64,000 nucleotides of DNA. Source: Ceriagrion tenellum. Taxonomy: Eukaryota > Arthropoda > Insecta > Odonata > Coenagrionidae. The stretch spans positions 53,280,964-53,344,963 of the forward strand of contig OY720637.1 of NCBI GenBank assembly GCA_963169105.1, written 5' to 3'. Every line of letters begins with the position of its first letter. The stretch's first letter is position 1. Under the pieces are notes generated by a model. The model did no database searches and had not been told where the DNA came from. It saw only the letters and a program-made list of their open reading frames with translations. The position numbers and the translations under genes are program-made. This document shows positions 36,971 to 49,830 of this stretch, in pieces.

Positions 36971-37421
36971 TCGTTGCATTAATTTCGCAATAATTTAACG
37001 TGATAAACTTCGTAGTAATTACCTCAGTTTCTGTTTCGTTTATCTGAACGTGCCTTTAGAGGAGGCTCCTTGTCATTAGGAATGGAATATCTTCCATGCA
37101 TATCTCAGACCTTATCAATTTTCTCAGTATTGCTGCGTAACGAGTATCAACGGTTGATTGTCAATATCTGATACTGAATTTTGTACCTCGTTATTTCCTG
37201 AGATTGGATTCCCCAACGGTCATAGAAGATCGCATCGATACCAATTGTTATATGTTATCGGTTTTTCCCCATGTCAACTCGCTGGGACGTTGCTTATTCA
37301 TTTTTGTGAATGATGCTAGTCGAACATACCTTGAATTCTTCTCATTCCTGATTTCCACACATTCATAATGAAAATCTCTTGTTATATACACCGTTTTTCG
37401 TGGAGGAAGGCGATTTCACAC

Positions 37422-37716
37422 ATTATTATTGGATTGGATTGGATCTTTGGGGAGGCGACCGACAGCTTAGGCCATTTGCACCATGGGGGACAGGTAAGGG
37501 AGGGAGGATGGAGAGAAACCCGGCGTCGGCATTATCCTGCTCTTAACGAAAGGCGCCAATGGGACCGCAGTTTAACGTCTCGTCTGACAAACGCAGTACT
37601 ACACTTCAAGTGCTCTCCACAAGAGACTCAAGTAGGGATCGGGTTTCCTCTGCCAAATATCCTCCCCTGCAAGGATTTGAATCCTGGCCGTCCATATCAC
37701 AGTAGCGACCTTGCCA
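37422..37716 (-). repeat. tRNA-derived SINE with (TTGGA)n tail
   Basis: On the minus strand it begins with a box-A-like TGGCAAGGTCGC and a box-B-like GATTCAAATCC (37,683-37,673). A roughly 220-bp body follows, including ATGCCGACGCCGGGTTTCTC, and it ends in repeated TCCAA units (37,445-37,422). A head, body and short-repeat tail is the standard SINE layout. The 151-codon + strand frame across it (37,368-37,823) is a by-product of the repeat. Confidence 0.6.
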
Positions 37717-37829
37717 TAATTCATATGCAAAATCTTCTTCGACAATTATTCGACAGATACTCAGTTGACATTTTCCCGGTTCCTCATAAGCATCTGTTTA
37801 GTAAATTCTTTATTGATGGTTAGAGTGGA

Positions 37830-40370
37830 AAAAAGTAGGATTCTTAATGATGATTGTGCACACATACGAGGTAATTATGGCACCGGGTAAATCGGATGAG
37901 CAACCAGGTGTTGGTTAATTTAATAATTTCATTGTTTTAACAATTTAATTAATAACACACCTTTTAATCTGTACCCTGTTCTTGGTAGTCATGAGTTTGC
38001 GTGGTGATTTTGATACTCTGTCAGTTATTCATTGCACTGAATGCGCAAGTGACTTATTTCATTAGTGATTAATTACACCCCTTTACTTTCAAGGTGAAAT
38101 AAGTTATCAGGTTCCCTTCATTTAACTCTTGACTTACATGATTTTCGATGCGTATGGTGGTCAGTTTCTTAAACGTTCAGTAGGACGACGGCACAAGCAT
38201 TGCGTAAGCATGTGCCTTGGTGGTATTCTGGGACGGAATCCATCTATTCTTTGCGAGTCCCTTTAAAGTAACAAAAGCCCTTTCATCCATTCTTTCTTAG
38301 CCTGAGTGTTCTCGTGCTAATACACGCGTATACCCAAGACAATAGCTTTACTAGGAAAATAGCCTATTCAAATAGGTGTGAGGAAATCAACTGTTAGCAC
38401 AGCTTAAGTCAAATTTATTGTCAGGGATAGGGTCATACAGGGATATTTTTCAGTATTATTTCGACTGCGGTTCTTCCCCCATTAAAAGCTTGGAATTCTC
38501 TTACGGGACAGAATGAATATATTAAATTCGTTATATACCTGTAGTGTTGAATGGATTCATAAATGAATCAGGTTACAGTTTTTCTATTAATGTTCCGATT
38601 TGTATTATATACCTATCGATAAAATTAATGTAGCCCCAATACAAAATCATAAACTGAACTATCATTTGCAAAGCTAAATTATTAAACTATAATTGACGGA
38701 ACAATAAAGATTTCTCTTAATTATGATGAAGATGTAACTGGGCGACTTTTATACAGAGCAATAATGAACTTACCGAAAAATTTCTCCTTCTCTTATATTA
38801 TAATAAATGTATGATTATCAGTTGGTGCACCAACTTGTAGGCGGTCATGAGTCACATTTTGAATCATGATTTTCGACAACTTTGTCCTTCGATTAAGCAT
38901 TTGGTTGTTTATAAATACTACTTGCATAATGATAGAAAAAAATGTGTTGATCTAAATGTGCAAACTTTGATAAGTCAAGCATAATCATGGAAAAAGTGCA
39001 CGTCAACTGCCTGCAGTGGTTTACTTTGATCGCCTTTCGACGATTGAATGTCTTTTTTTCGATGCACCTATCTCAAAATTCTTATTTTCAGAAAAAATCC
39101 GAAATCACACATTGCCCTAAATTTCTAGCTTTGAATGGAAGCCACCTGACAAAACACGTTTTGTCTTAGATGATTGCATCAGTTCCTGCTGCGATCGACC
39201 TTCTTTTTACTCCCAAGAATTTTCAAATAATAGCGTTTGATGTTTTGGTCGATATAGGAATCGGAAACTGGACCATGCTGTTGGTTGATCCATAAATTCA
39301 CTATGAGTATTTTTCAATGATTTTTTGGAGTGGAGAAATTTATTTCTGCATGAGACTTGATGTACTCGTGTATTTCACACCTCGCTTTCTATTCAAAGGA
39401 ACGTTTATACTATCAATTACATTAAAAACCTATAGTTAACGGTAGTAATTTGGTCTTCATTTTCTCTAAAGCAAGTGAATACGTTTAAAATGAGGCAAAA
39501 TGTATTTTAAAAACAATCAGTCAGTGCTATTTTGGTGGGAGTAGTGATTTTCTTGAGCCATTTTAGACACTCAAGCTGTCATTCAAACTGCGCCAAATTT
39601 CAGTGCAAATGGATGGAGATATGTCCTTAGCTATTATACGATATCTTAATCCTACATATCATTCACAGAAGAAATTACTGTGCAAAACTTGGGGAAAATT
39701 TATTCTCGTTTCTTTGTCGTCGGACCTAGATGAATATTTATCATTCGAAGCTTGTAGGTATATTTCGTCAACTAAAAACTCTATGAACAAAATGAAAATT
39801 AAGTTCAAGAATGGGCACAATTATACTCAGAACAATTTTTAATAACGTCTGTAGAATTGAGGAAGGCAACTAGTGAATTCAAGGGATATAGAAAGACGTG
39901 GAAGAGGTGGGGACTACGGGAGACTTTATTATCATCGAGTAATCTAACGGTAAGAGTAAGTTTATGTAGAAGGCACAGGACAAAACTCTCTTCAGAATAT
40001 TGTTACAGAACTTGGTTTTGCGGATGGAGGAAAAGATGAAAGAAATTGACGCCTGGAGGGAAGAGAGAATTAAGAGAAAGGATGAAGCGAATTATTCGAG
40101 AGAAAGAAAGAAATGGGAGATAAGAGACGAAATTTTTTGCGTGGGGTTATTTTACGTCCTCGTAATACGCCCAGAATTAACAGAAGGAGAAATCGTACAG
40201 GTTAGTCGATTTTGACCACTTTATTTATATAAGCTGCAACTGGTCTTGTCCTCCAATAGCAACAACAAGACCAATATTACATAATTGCACCTTATAGAAA
40301 TTATTAAGAACATTGTTTTCTGTCGATGCTGATGAAGGGATTGATGGAGCGAAATAAAACTTAATGATAC
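37830..40370. other. AT-rich intergenic DNA
   Basis: Only short frames. One at 40,000-40,215 is rich in Glu/Lys/Arg (REERIKRKDEANYSRERKKW), which purine-rich DNA easily produces. No gene is supported. Confidence 0.35.
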
Positions 40371-40372
40371 GA

Positions 40373-41060
40373 TCAAATTGCTGTTTCCCTTCGAGCGACA
40401 TGAGACTTACTGGAAAGTGAGATACATTGAGATCTCCGTGTTGGTAACGCGAATACTGCTGGCGGGGGTGTAGCAGAGGACTTCCTCATCTTTAACTGCC
40501 CGGTCCAGGGCCGTGTCCTCGCAAAGGGCTGAGTCTTTGAGAGTGAAGGGAGGGGGGGTTGTAAGAAGTCTTGAGTATTCGTTCTAACTCGAGCGCCATC
40601 CATACATCTCCGGAGGAAGCTGCGGCGGTGGGGGGGCGGGTTGCGGGGGGGGGGGGGGGGGAGGTGTAGTGGCCGGTGGAGAAAGTGTGGAGAACGAGTG
40701 GTCTGGTTGAGGCGAAGACGAAGTGAGAAGGTTGGTCGCCCTTGGCGGGAACGGAGAGCTCCACAGGATGACCGCGAAATGTCCCAGCGCTGCTGGCGGG
40801 GCGGTGACATACATCGGCCGGGAGACTGACCTCCCCTTCCCGCTCCAATCCCACGAACCACCCACACTTGTTTTGAAGCGGCAACCACCGACGGGGCCGA
40901 TGCGGACTGAGAAAAGCCAACAGTCGGCGCTGGATCTTCCATCCGCGGGCCGACAATGCAGAGCGTCGCACATCGTCACCGTGTGACGGAGACTCCACTC
41001 TGCTAGGGTCTCTGATGTGACTTCGTTTATTTTCCCAAATTAAGAGCAGGTGGACACGAG
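40373..41060. other. GC-rich island with G17 tract
   Basis: A stop-poor GC-rich block opens three overlapping minus-strand frames (131-189 codons) and two + frames. Frames opening together in this way indicate composition, not coding. A 17-base G run (40,645-40,661), preceded by further G runs from 40,624, could form a G-quadruplex. This may be an unannotated promoter or CpG-rich region. Confidence 0.45.
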
Positions 41061-42350
41061 GTTATGGGGGCGATCACGTTTCTCCTTTATCGCCTACGCT
41101 CGCGTTATCATTATTTTTCAAGCGAGCATATGACAGCGAAGACGTGTTCGTCATTCTTCAAGTTTTGTCAGGTGCTCTAAATCTCTAGTCTTTGATAGTG
41201 GGGTGTGTTTTTTGGACAATAGCTGTAAGCATTGCCTTTCTTGAGCGGTGTGTATTTTGAATTACAATACCCGATCCATGAAATGAATAGCCACCCCACC
41301 CTGGGTGGCAATTTATGTGATACCCTAATATTGTTACGAAGATATTTTAACGGAAAAGAAAAGATAGACATACATCTTAATCACATATAATCTTATCTTA
41401 ATATTTGAAATAATGTACAAAAAGCGATAACCGGAAGAAGCTGATAGGAAAATTTAATTTAAACCAAAACTTACTACTTTATTCTCTAGTGTACTCGTAT
41501 CTGTACTTAAGACACTCAATTCTGTTGGAAGGGGTAAAAATACCTTTCCAGGTAGGCAGGTGTAGCTTACTCTACAATTGTTTCTTTTACAAATTTACGC
41601 TCGCTCCTTGGAATCTTAATTTAAAATTAACTTCGTGGCAATTTTAACCCTTGAGTGTTGGTTTTTCTGTCCCCTTGTGGAGATTGATCTTAGCTACTTC
41701 TTAATTTTAATATTCTGGACAGACTACATATCCGGTTCATTTTCTTTCCTTGCCATAAGCCCTCCCATCCTAAAATCACAAGTGAAGGATTCCTATAAAG
41801 GAGTAGGGATGAAGAGATGTTGAATGAGAGCTCTCGAGTGAAGAAAAGACAAAATCCCTGTTCATATTCAAGAGCATATATAGGAGAGAAATGGAATAAA
41901 AAATTAACGTGAAAATTAACTTCGGGAATATGAAGGCAAGACCCAGGATGGAAAATACCTAGCAGATTATTAGTAACTTAAGGATGACGACCTATATTCG
42001 GTGCCGAGAAGTTAGGTGAAATGAGAGAGTGGAGTGGGGAGCTGCAACATATCAATCTTCGGATGATGCTTTTGTAATTGATGATTGTTTCATTAATGAG
42101 TTTGCGAATGTGTATTTGCGCTTTACGGGCTAAACATCAGCAGGCACTGATGGGGCATATTAGGATTTCTAACATCAAAGTCAGCATTTGTACCATCGTG
42201 TTATAATGAAAAACGAGCTTTACTGTGTTGGAAATGAACCCTAATTACTAGAATCTTGCAGAACAACTTACTCGGCCAGTTTTAATTACTGCTTTTAAAG
42301 TTCACATTTTTTCCCAAAGTAATATATTCTTCGTCTGAGGCAAAGTACTC
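41060..42350. other. Intergenic DNA
   Basis: No supported gene. Near 41,290 a GCCACCCC...GGGTGGC stretch may be a further eroded copy of the dispersed repeat. Confidence 0.3.
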
Positions 42351-42352
42351 CT

Positions 42353-42783
42353 AAAGGCCTGGTTACACGAAGATTGAACCCGCGCCAGTCCTTGCATGAA
42401 TACATGTCCCATTTCAAATTCAAAGTTGGAGCTACAGCAACTTGAACGACTGCGTAAATGCACGGCCAGGAAATGGCCCCTTTTATTAGTGCGCTCATCG
42501 ATCAATCATGAGTGAATTATCTTGGGTTCTTACAAGATTTTAAAAATCAGTACCTTGTTGGTTTGGGAAAGAAATTTTGGTCACTTTTTCGTTAGCATGT
42601 TTGTAATATCTACGAGCAGTTGTTTATTCACATTTCATCGTATAGGCACGATAAATGCGGTACAAGATCAAAGGGCCAAATATTAACCTCAGAACTGATA
42701 TTTGACATGTCGGAGAACCCAGTCGCAAGCCAATTGGATTTATATCCGTTCATCATTTTGCGAGTGCCGTGTGAACAGACCAT
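42353..42783. mobile_element. Possible MITE (degenerate TIRs)
   Basis: The left end GGCCTGGTTACACGAAGATT and the inverted right end (minus strand GGTCTGTTCACACGGCACTC) match at roughly two thirds of positions. The interval is about 430 bp with no ORF. TIRs with a TTACACGA-like motif are typical of insect hAT-type MITEs as I remember them. No target-site duplication is clear. Confidence 0.3.
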
Positions 42784-42789
42784 GTGAGA

Positions 42790-44490
42790 AGTAAACCTAT
42801 TTTAAATCCGTAGCTCACTGCCTTTCAATGTCTCTCGTATTAGTTTGTCTCATGTTCTACTTTGAGGTCTTTTACTATCGTCGTTTAAGAGGTTAACAAC
42901 TATTATTACTCATTTTCATTAAATCGTAATTATTTTCCCCCGAGGCCGTTCGGAGGTATCCTTAACGCATTGAAACAATAATTATGTCATATCTTGTCTT
43001 CCTCATTTGAAATACCCTACACTATAAACATATTTATTCATGTGTTGCCATAAAAACACCGGATTGCGTTTCTCGCCTGCATTCCTCCTGGGAGTCCTGG
43101 CGTACTCAGCGTAAGTCATGTTCTTTTAATTTCGCTCTTCCAGTTCGTGATGGAAATGATTGATTTTTTTCTCCAATGGTATTACCTACTGATATTTGAA
43201 CGGTGGAGACTTTTTCATGTTTATTTCGCACTTAATGGTATGCACTGAGCCGACGTTGCCCGATTAAAATGAAGTAATTACGCCCACGACTGGTTTGTGT
43301 AGTTTTGCCTGTCTGTGGCGGATGATAAATTGTTTTCAATCTTCCGCATCCGAACGTGAATTTTTCGAGAGAACGCCCCCTGGCCATTCGTATTCAAATC
43401 CATTCAGCCTTGATGCAGCGGTGGCTGGCATGATATAGTCGTAAAACTGGTCCCTTGCTGACGTGTTATGTGAGAGAAATGCGCACGTCAAAATTTCATT
43501 GGATTTATCCCTCACGTTTATTATTTTAACCAAAATAATTGATTGTTTTTACAATCAGTGTGGCTATTTTTAAGTTACGCTGGCTTAATACTTTCGAGCA
43601 AATGAATTAACTTTGTATTAGTTGCTATTTTTGTATTAATCGGTTGTCAAATTGGCAACTATTATGTTTTGATATAAGTTGTATTTCTTTTTATTACTAG
43701 TTGATAGCTAGCATATACGTACCAATCCCGCAATATATCATATATCACTTCTTATATGGTTCTTAGTGGTATTAGTTTTGAGTTATATTCGTAACCAGGA
43801 GGTATCCCTGTTAATAAAATGTGTAAATATTCTCCTAAGAGTTGTTTCTATTCTGTGAGTTTCACTCCGTTATTTTTTATTCTTCCCCATCTGAGAGAGC
43901 CAAAAGGGTTTCAGAAAATAGCCATTCTTTATTAAACAGGTGTTCATGACGGTTGTAATGAATCATCGCTACCAGGACCAAAATAAAATCTCTGTTCAGA
44001 TATCGTACTCGCTTCGAATTCCTCCTGCTTTTGTACGTGATTTACATTGAAAATACTCTGCTCACTTAGAATTCGTGCACTCTCAGGGTTTACAAAGTAC
44101 CCTCGAAAGCCAAGTAGTAGATAAAAATACCTCTGTAGTAAGCTTTGGGAAAGGTTCCGAAAGGCTCGCATAAGGACGCCATATTCCCTTATGAAAATGA
44201 ACAGATTTCGTTATTGAACTTGAAAGTCAAAAATCCATTGTATTAGCCTCCGAGTTATTTTTTTTGACATTATGTACTCTATGTTACCTAGAATTGGTTG
44301 GTCCTCGTGCTGTCCCATTCTGAAGCAGTCTTCATATGTACCTTGTGACACTTTATCGTTTCCATTCTAATACGCCCCTTTTGCCGATTGTCATCTACTG
44401 TCACCTTCATTCTTTTATTTACCCTCTTCTCACCACGTGAAATCCGTACTATTTTCTTTATCTGTCCATCATAAATAACGTTCCCCCTCC
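42790..44490. other. AT-rich intergenic DNA upstream of the gene
   Basis: No supported gene or repeat. The last part grades into the C/T-rich promoter-proximal region of the 46-kb gene. Confidence 0.35.
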
Positions 44491-44499
44491 TTTTCACTG

Positions 44500-45649
44500 C
44501 CTTGAATACCACACTGCATTTCAAGGCGTGTCCCATCCATTTCTTCAGTCTTTCCCTCCCATATTTTCTTATCCTTGTGTATACCTACCACAAAGAACGT
44601 TATTTTTGTTCTTTCTCCCTCTCTCTAATCCCCTTATTTTCTTCATCTTTCTCCGAACCGTTCGTCACAGAAGCCCATGGATTCGCATCAAAAACAGCAA
44701 CCCTCCTCCCCTCAAGGATTCTCTTTTCCAGCTCAAAACATTTGCCTCTAGCCTCTGACCTCGCTGTCTTTTCCCGCGAATCGAAGAGATGTGTACTTCC
44801 GAAACAGCCCACGCTTCACTTACAAAACACTTCATATTTTCTCGCGCAGGTCACAGACACTTTTGCTTGAGAGAGTCGCGAACCAAGGGGGGTGTTGTGA
44901 TTCTTTAAAATTTTCCACTCTTTCCCTCCTATCTTTCGCCAACACCCTAGGGGAACGTGCATCATCCTCTTCCTCCTCTCATTCTCCTCAATTCTAGAGA
45001 AACGGGTTGGGTTTTGGCGTCGTCCTTCGCTCCCATTTCGCGTGACGTCGGCGCTGCCTCATCCTCATTTTTTTCATATCCCTTTATCTCCCTCTCTTTC
45101 CCCCCTCTGAACTCTTCTTTTTTAACTCTTCATTCGTCATCCCTTTGGAAATCCTGAAAGAATACTTGATAGTGGGTTGAGTAGGGGGGGAGGGGTGGAG
45201 GTGGGGCGCCGTACGTTGGCACGAAAGGAGTGAGGGAGAGAGAGAGATAAGGTTTAAGAGCCGTCGCCGCTGCCATTAAAACGAAAAAAAGAGAGAGAAA
45301 TAAAAAAGATATGAGCGGAAACCAAACACGAAAAAGATTTTCTCCCGCCAGCGGACTTCGCGCGCTTGAGGCTCCCCCGTAATAACTCGTGGCTCTTCTT
45401 CGAAGCGCGGGCGGGCAGGTCGACGACGTAGGATGGAGTGGGATTGGCTGACGATTTCCCCCGCGGGGAGGATGGGTGGTTATACAGTGACGCATTCGTT
45501 TAGGGGGCATGAGGGGAGGAGGAAGATGGCTTCGGTGGGAAACGCAAAACGAGTGTGAGCGTGTGAGAGGACGGAGGGGAAGTGAACAGTTCGCTGGAGT
45601 AGGTGGTGTAGATGCGTGTGAGGGGAAGGGCAGGAAGGCCACGGGTCTT
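44500..45649 (+). promoter_or_regulatory. GC-rich upstream regulatory region of the 46-kb gene
   Basis: C/T-rich and CpG-containing DNA lies immediately upstream of the TATA box. Visible sites are a CRE-like TGACGTCG (45,043-45,050), an inverted CCAAT (ATTGG, 45,443-45,447) and TGACGCA (about 45,488). The many open frames here on both strands (up to 170 codons) are low-complexity and unrecognised. Site function is inferred from motif identity only. Confidence 0.4.
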
Positions 45650-45680
45650 TATAAAGAGCGCGCGGGACAGCAGCCAGTTC
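45650..45680 (+). promoter_or_regulatory. Core promoter (TATA box and initiator)
   Basis: TATAAA at 45,650-45,655 is followed by CCAGTTC, an arthropod-type CAGT initiator, with A at 45,676. The 26-bp spacing is right for a focused RNA polymerase II promoter. It directly precedes the only well-supported coding exon in the window. Confidence 0.65.
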
Positions 45681-46047
45681 ATATCAGAGTTCTCGGCTGC
45701 GGGCCGTGGTTGACGAAGTTATCTAAGGATTACTTGGGAGAGCGAGTGCGCCCCGAAAAGGTTTTTTCACAAAAGACCTACATCGGCCGCTCGTTGCCTA
45801 GAGGGTTCGTGTTGTCTGTCGTCTTTTCCCCGCCACCTTGTTGGTCGCCGGAGCCCGAAGTTTTTTCGTTCCCGGATTTTTATTTCGTCGGTCGCTTGAA
45901 TTCGATTCTCGCGGAAGATCGACAGGAAGGAAAAGGAGGAACGCTTCGAGCCGCGATCTCGTCTTTTCGAATTGTCGACTTCGGTCCGATAGTTGAAAAA
46001 CAAAAGAGAGCGAGAGGGGAAAATTCTCCGATAGCACCCGAGAAAAG
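45676..46047 (+). other. Predicted 5' UTR
   Basis: About 372 nt separate the predicted start site from the ATG. A frame in another phase is open from 45,509 to 46,096 but begins upstream of the TATA box, so it is unlikely to be translated. In the coding frame a TGA lies about 55 nt before the ATG, which fixes 46,048 as the first in-frame start. Confidence 0.5.
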
Positions 46048-46260
46048 ATGGTTGGTCCCGTCCTTACACCACTCCGTCTCGTCCGCAGCAAGCTGAGGAA
46101 GAGGGAAGAGGCGTCTGCAGCAGCCTCCAGCGACGTCGTCGCGATGCAGACTCTGCCGCCTCCCACCTCCAACAACTCGTTAAACAGTCTGGGTCCGCAC
46201 CAGCAGGGAGGAGTCTCCACAGTCCTTTGGTCGTATCCTGTCTTCGGAGCAGATCGCCAT
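46048..46260 (+). CDS. Coding exon 1 of an unrecognised small basic protein
   Basis: The exon encodes 71 residues from MVGPVLTPLRLVRSKLRKRE to a tail ending SYPVFGADRH. The ATG has a good context (AAG before, G after) and is the first in frame after a stop. The exon ends exactly on a codon boundary at GTGAGT, a strong donor. The N-terminus has a basic stretch (RSKLRKRE), then an Ala/Ser segment and a Pro/Ser/Asn-rich segment. There is no signal peptide or membrane span. Joined to exon 2 in phase 0 it gives a 140-residue protein. I do not recognise the family and infer no function. Codons favour G/C at third positions, unlike the surrounding DNA. Confidence 0.7.
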
Positions 46261-46454
46261 GTGAGTACATGTCCTTTATCTCTAAACTACTCCCAAAATC
46301 CCGAACAGTTTACACGCCCCCTCCAGCTTTGGATTCCAAAAACTAAATTACCTAATGTAAACTCGTTACTCCGCGGCTTGGTTCGGTGAAAACTCACGAT
46401 TTATAAATCGATAAAATAAATTTTTAATAAATTTTCATTGTTCTTATTATTTGT

Positions 46455-46499
46455 TGACGACCGGTTTCATCGCAAAGTTGGCACCTGGTGAGGTCGTCA
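46455..46499 (-). repeat. Degenerate hammerhead-like pLTR motif (copy G)
   Basis: On the minus strand GACGACC and a GGTCGTC partner form a 7-bp closing stem around GAAACC. The core is CTCACCA instead of CTGANGA, so it should be inactive. A TTATTAAAAATTTA-like stretch lies further along the minus strand, as after the 58.8-kb copy. It lies inside the intron, antisense to the host transcript. Confidence 0.4.
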
Positions 46500-49400
46500 T
46501 TGTGAATATGAAAAATTCAATTTACTGATTAAGGCAAAAAGTATTTTAGGTAAAAGTATTTTAGGTTTCAGGGGTCACTTAGTGTAACTGTTTAACAGGG
46601 ATCATCATCCAAAAAACACTCAAATTTGGCAATTATTTTATGTAAGCCGACCAAGGTTTCGTTGGTTTTTTTCGTTGCCATTATGAAGAAAAAGTATGTT
46701 GATTTTCACAAAGTTTTCCTGGAATATGATTCTTGTAGAGTTGAGCTCTTGAAAAGTTCATTCAAAGAGTAAAAATATTCCGGGAGATTGATGTTGAATC
46801 TTGATTATGACTCTCGATGAATGTAAATTCTTAATAAGCGACCGGTAAAAATTGCATAATTTGATCACATTGAACTATCACCACCCAAGAATTAGGTTAT
46901 GATCTGATTGTGTCATAAACCGTCATGGAACAATTTTGTAAATCACCGTAGGATGAGTGAATTTTTCAAATTCTGTTATAACTTGCAAAAACATATAATT
47001 GCCACAAGTGGTAATAATGGGGAGAATAATCTATTAATTTTCACTTGAAATGGATAAGAGGCTCCGGAAGGCGGGAGATTTTTTTAAATTCTTGTCTAGT
47101 CCTGGGAGTCTGGGAGGGAGAGATGGGAATCGTAAACTTAGAGACTGATGACCTCTTGCCGTAAAGTTTTCTATCTCCCGGCGATATTAACTGGAGAGTG
47201 CTAGAATGAATTTTTCTAAATAATGTTTTCAGGAGGTGTAACTTGTCATTTTCATTGAAATCTATGCTGTAAACTAGTGAAAAATGTTTATAGAAAGGCT
47301 GTAAGGAGTCATAATTTTAGCTTAATTTCAATCTTATGACGCATTAATTAAGAAATAATTGCCGCAACCTTTGCATAATCATGTTGATGTCATTCCGTCA
47401 AACGCTGATTGTTTTGGTAGTCGCAGTCACACCTTTGTCAATTTTCCAATTCATTTGATGAGTTTTATGTTAGAAAGTTAGGTTTTAACAAAAAACATTT
47501 CATTAGAATATGTTATGCCTAACTTAATTGCTGAACTCTGCTGTAATATTGAAGCTTTCTACTTGCGTAATTGTAAACCACTGAGTATTTTTGACGAATT
47601 GCATTGTGGCACATGATTATTGTTATCCTGTTTTTAAGAAAATGCGTCCAATAAATAAGGTCAAAACGGAGAAGTATTAACTGTTAGAACAGCCACTATT
47701 TTTATCAGGTAAATCTTGAAATTTATTTGACATAAAATCAATTTTTCAAGTTAATCGCAGACATCTTGCGTTTTAATTTTGATAAAAAACTCAAGTAGTT
47801 GAGAAACGTTAATAAATAGTCGTCCGCATATCAAAAAGAGTTGGTGAGAGTAGAAATGTTAATTATATGCAGTAATCAGATTCTTTACGATCGATAATTA
47901 TTGTTGAAGACTCCTTGATGGCTTATTACAGGCATAATCTGGCCACAATCATGTGAATATCATAGTTGTATCGTGTAAAATGCTATCCTTGAATATTCCC
48001 TCAACATTCGTTGTTTGCGTTAAAGAAAGTCCTGATCTTCATTCACAATCCCTGAAAATGGGATAGGATTGCTTATTATGAGTTTTCCGTCATATATGTC
48101 ATATGTTCCTTCATATATATCACATTATGTTTTTCTATTGAACACGAAGAGAAACTGGTATAATTCACGTCATATTCACATGTAAAGCCCTTTTATATGG
48201 CAATGGGCTGTTTTGCAGTTCCAAATCTAGTTTTATCATTTGAGAATTTACCGTAGTGAAGGTGTCCCGCTCTTGATTACCAGACTCGACCTCAATGTAT
48301 CGCACCCGCTGCCCTTAATCCCCGCGTTATCTTACTAGGACAAGGATAGACTATTATTCTACGGAATGCGTAAATGGGTTCCTCGGCCGACGAATCACGA
48401 CGCAGGCATTAAGCAGACTTGTTAATTCCGTTGAAAAAGACGACAGGTGTTGTCCTCCCGTTACGAGGCGATGTCTAGGGGGCGCTAATACGTCCAGACA
48501 GATAAATGTGATGATTGGAGTTTATTGCTGATCAATGTCACTCTGTCTAAAAATACAACACCCTTTACGACTTCATGTCCCTGTGTTCAGAGAAATTAAA
48601 TGTTTCGAATTTTTTATTTTTCAGCCCTCCTTGGCCTTATTTTTTCACTCAATGTCGTTCTTAAGCAAATATTTGTGTTGATGAACCTGTCACCAATATT
48701 TACGTCCCAGTTACGCCAATCTTATCGTCATTTTGTGAATAAATTCCCATAAAATTAATGTTTTAGTTTTATTGCACCAATTGCAGTTAGAAAGACAATC
48801 CTGAATTTACCCCTATCTCATTGGATAAAAATTCTCAATAGTTCCAGAAGTGATTTTTCAAATGTCCATGATTTTTTTGTTCCACTTGATCTAGGGAATC
48901 ATATCCATCCCTTGACAGTGGCTGTGATCCCTCATATCCTTTGAATTATCACGTGAAAACCTATTATGGAGAATCTTACTCATGCACCATCATTGTTCTC
49001 TTTAATGGAGGGAGTCAATTCCTTGAAAGTAGATAAGTTTATCTGTTAAGGCATCCAGGATAGGAGATCTTCCTGCCAAACAGATCTTTCCATTATCCAT
49101 CTGACTCATTTTTTTCTACCTTATCTCATGCATCAGCGGCTACGTCACCCGGACCCCAAAATAATCAGGCCATTCCATTGTGACTCACGGTGTCACGTAA
49201 TTGTTTACCGTCACGTCTAGCTTTTACCTGAATCATCTCTAAGTTCATTAGCTTTTATTCCCACGCCTAAATGATAACAGGAAGGGGAAAACCCTAAATT
49301 TATAGAGGCCTTATCATTTATATACTAGGCGGATATAAACGTTTTGTGTTTCTCTGTAGTCCTTTCTCTGTGTTCGGATATTCCTTACTGTTTGTGGCAC

Positions 49401-49765
49401 ATAACTCTTTCTCATTCCCCACTCAATCCCTGAATGGGATGTCTCGTGGAATAAACTTGTTTGGGAAAAAGAATAACACAATAAACTAATGCACTGTTTA
49501 CAAAAAACGTATGTACTGGTTATGTTACGAGATAGGGCCAAATGCCTGTGAAAGTGAGTACCACTCTCCTCTCTATAACTAATGAGTTGATTATTTCTGC
49601 TTCCAGCAGAAATGTTTAGCCTTCTAAGTTGTGGAAAACGCTTGGTAATTCCGAGGTCTTGCTGCTGTACTGAATTAAATCACTTAGGTATCCGCATTGA
49701 ATCTAAATAAATGTTTTCGCATTACTCGATAATTTTACAATACCACGCACAAAAAAACCTCAGTG

Positions 49766-49830
49766 TTTCGGCTCACGATCACAACACACACGAAGATGTC
49801 CTTCGCTTTATCAGTGAGACGTCGTGACCA
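49766..49830 (-). repeat. Possible Penelope-like pLTR motif (copy F)
   Basis: The minus strand reads CTCACTGATAA, a long insert containing the hairpin CGAAG/CTTCG, then GAAACACTGAGG. CTCA and TGAG can close a stem. The core has A in place of G8 and the stem II region is long, so this is at best a remote relative of the other motifs. Confidence 0.3.

Noticed and set aside
37368..37823. 151-codon + strand ORF
   Set aside because: It runs across the minus-strand SINE, so the frame is a by-product of the repeat.
40000..40215. Glu/Lys/Arg-rich 71-codon ORF as a coiled-coil gene
   Set aside because: Purine-rich DNA gives such frames by chance, and there is no promoter or splice support.
40373..40998. 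Three overlapping minus-strand ORFs of 131-189 codons
   Set aside because: They open in different frames at once in a GC-rich, stop-poor island, are Pro/Ser/Arg-rich low-complexity and show no motif or splice context.
45509..46096. 195-codon + strand ORF overlapping exon 1 in another frame
   Set aside because: It begins upstream of the TATA box and predicted start site, and its composition follows the GC-rich promoter. The 46,048 frame has the donor and phase match.
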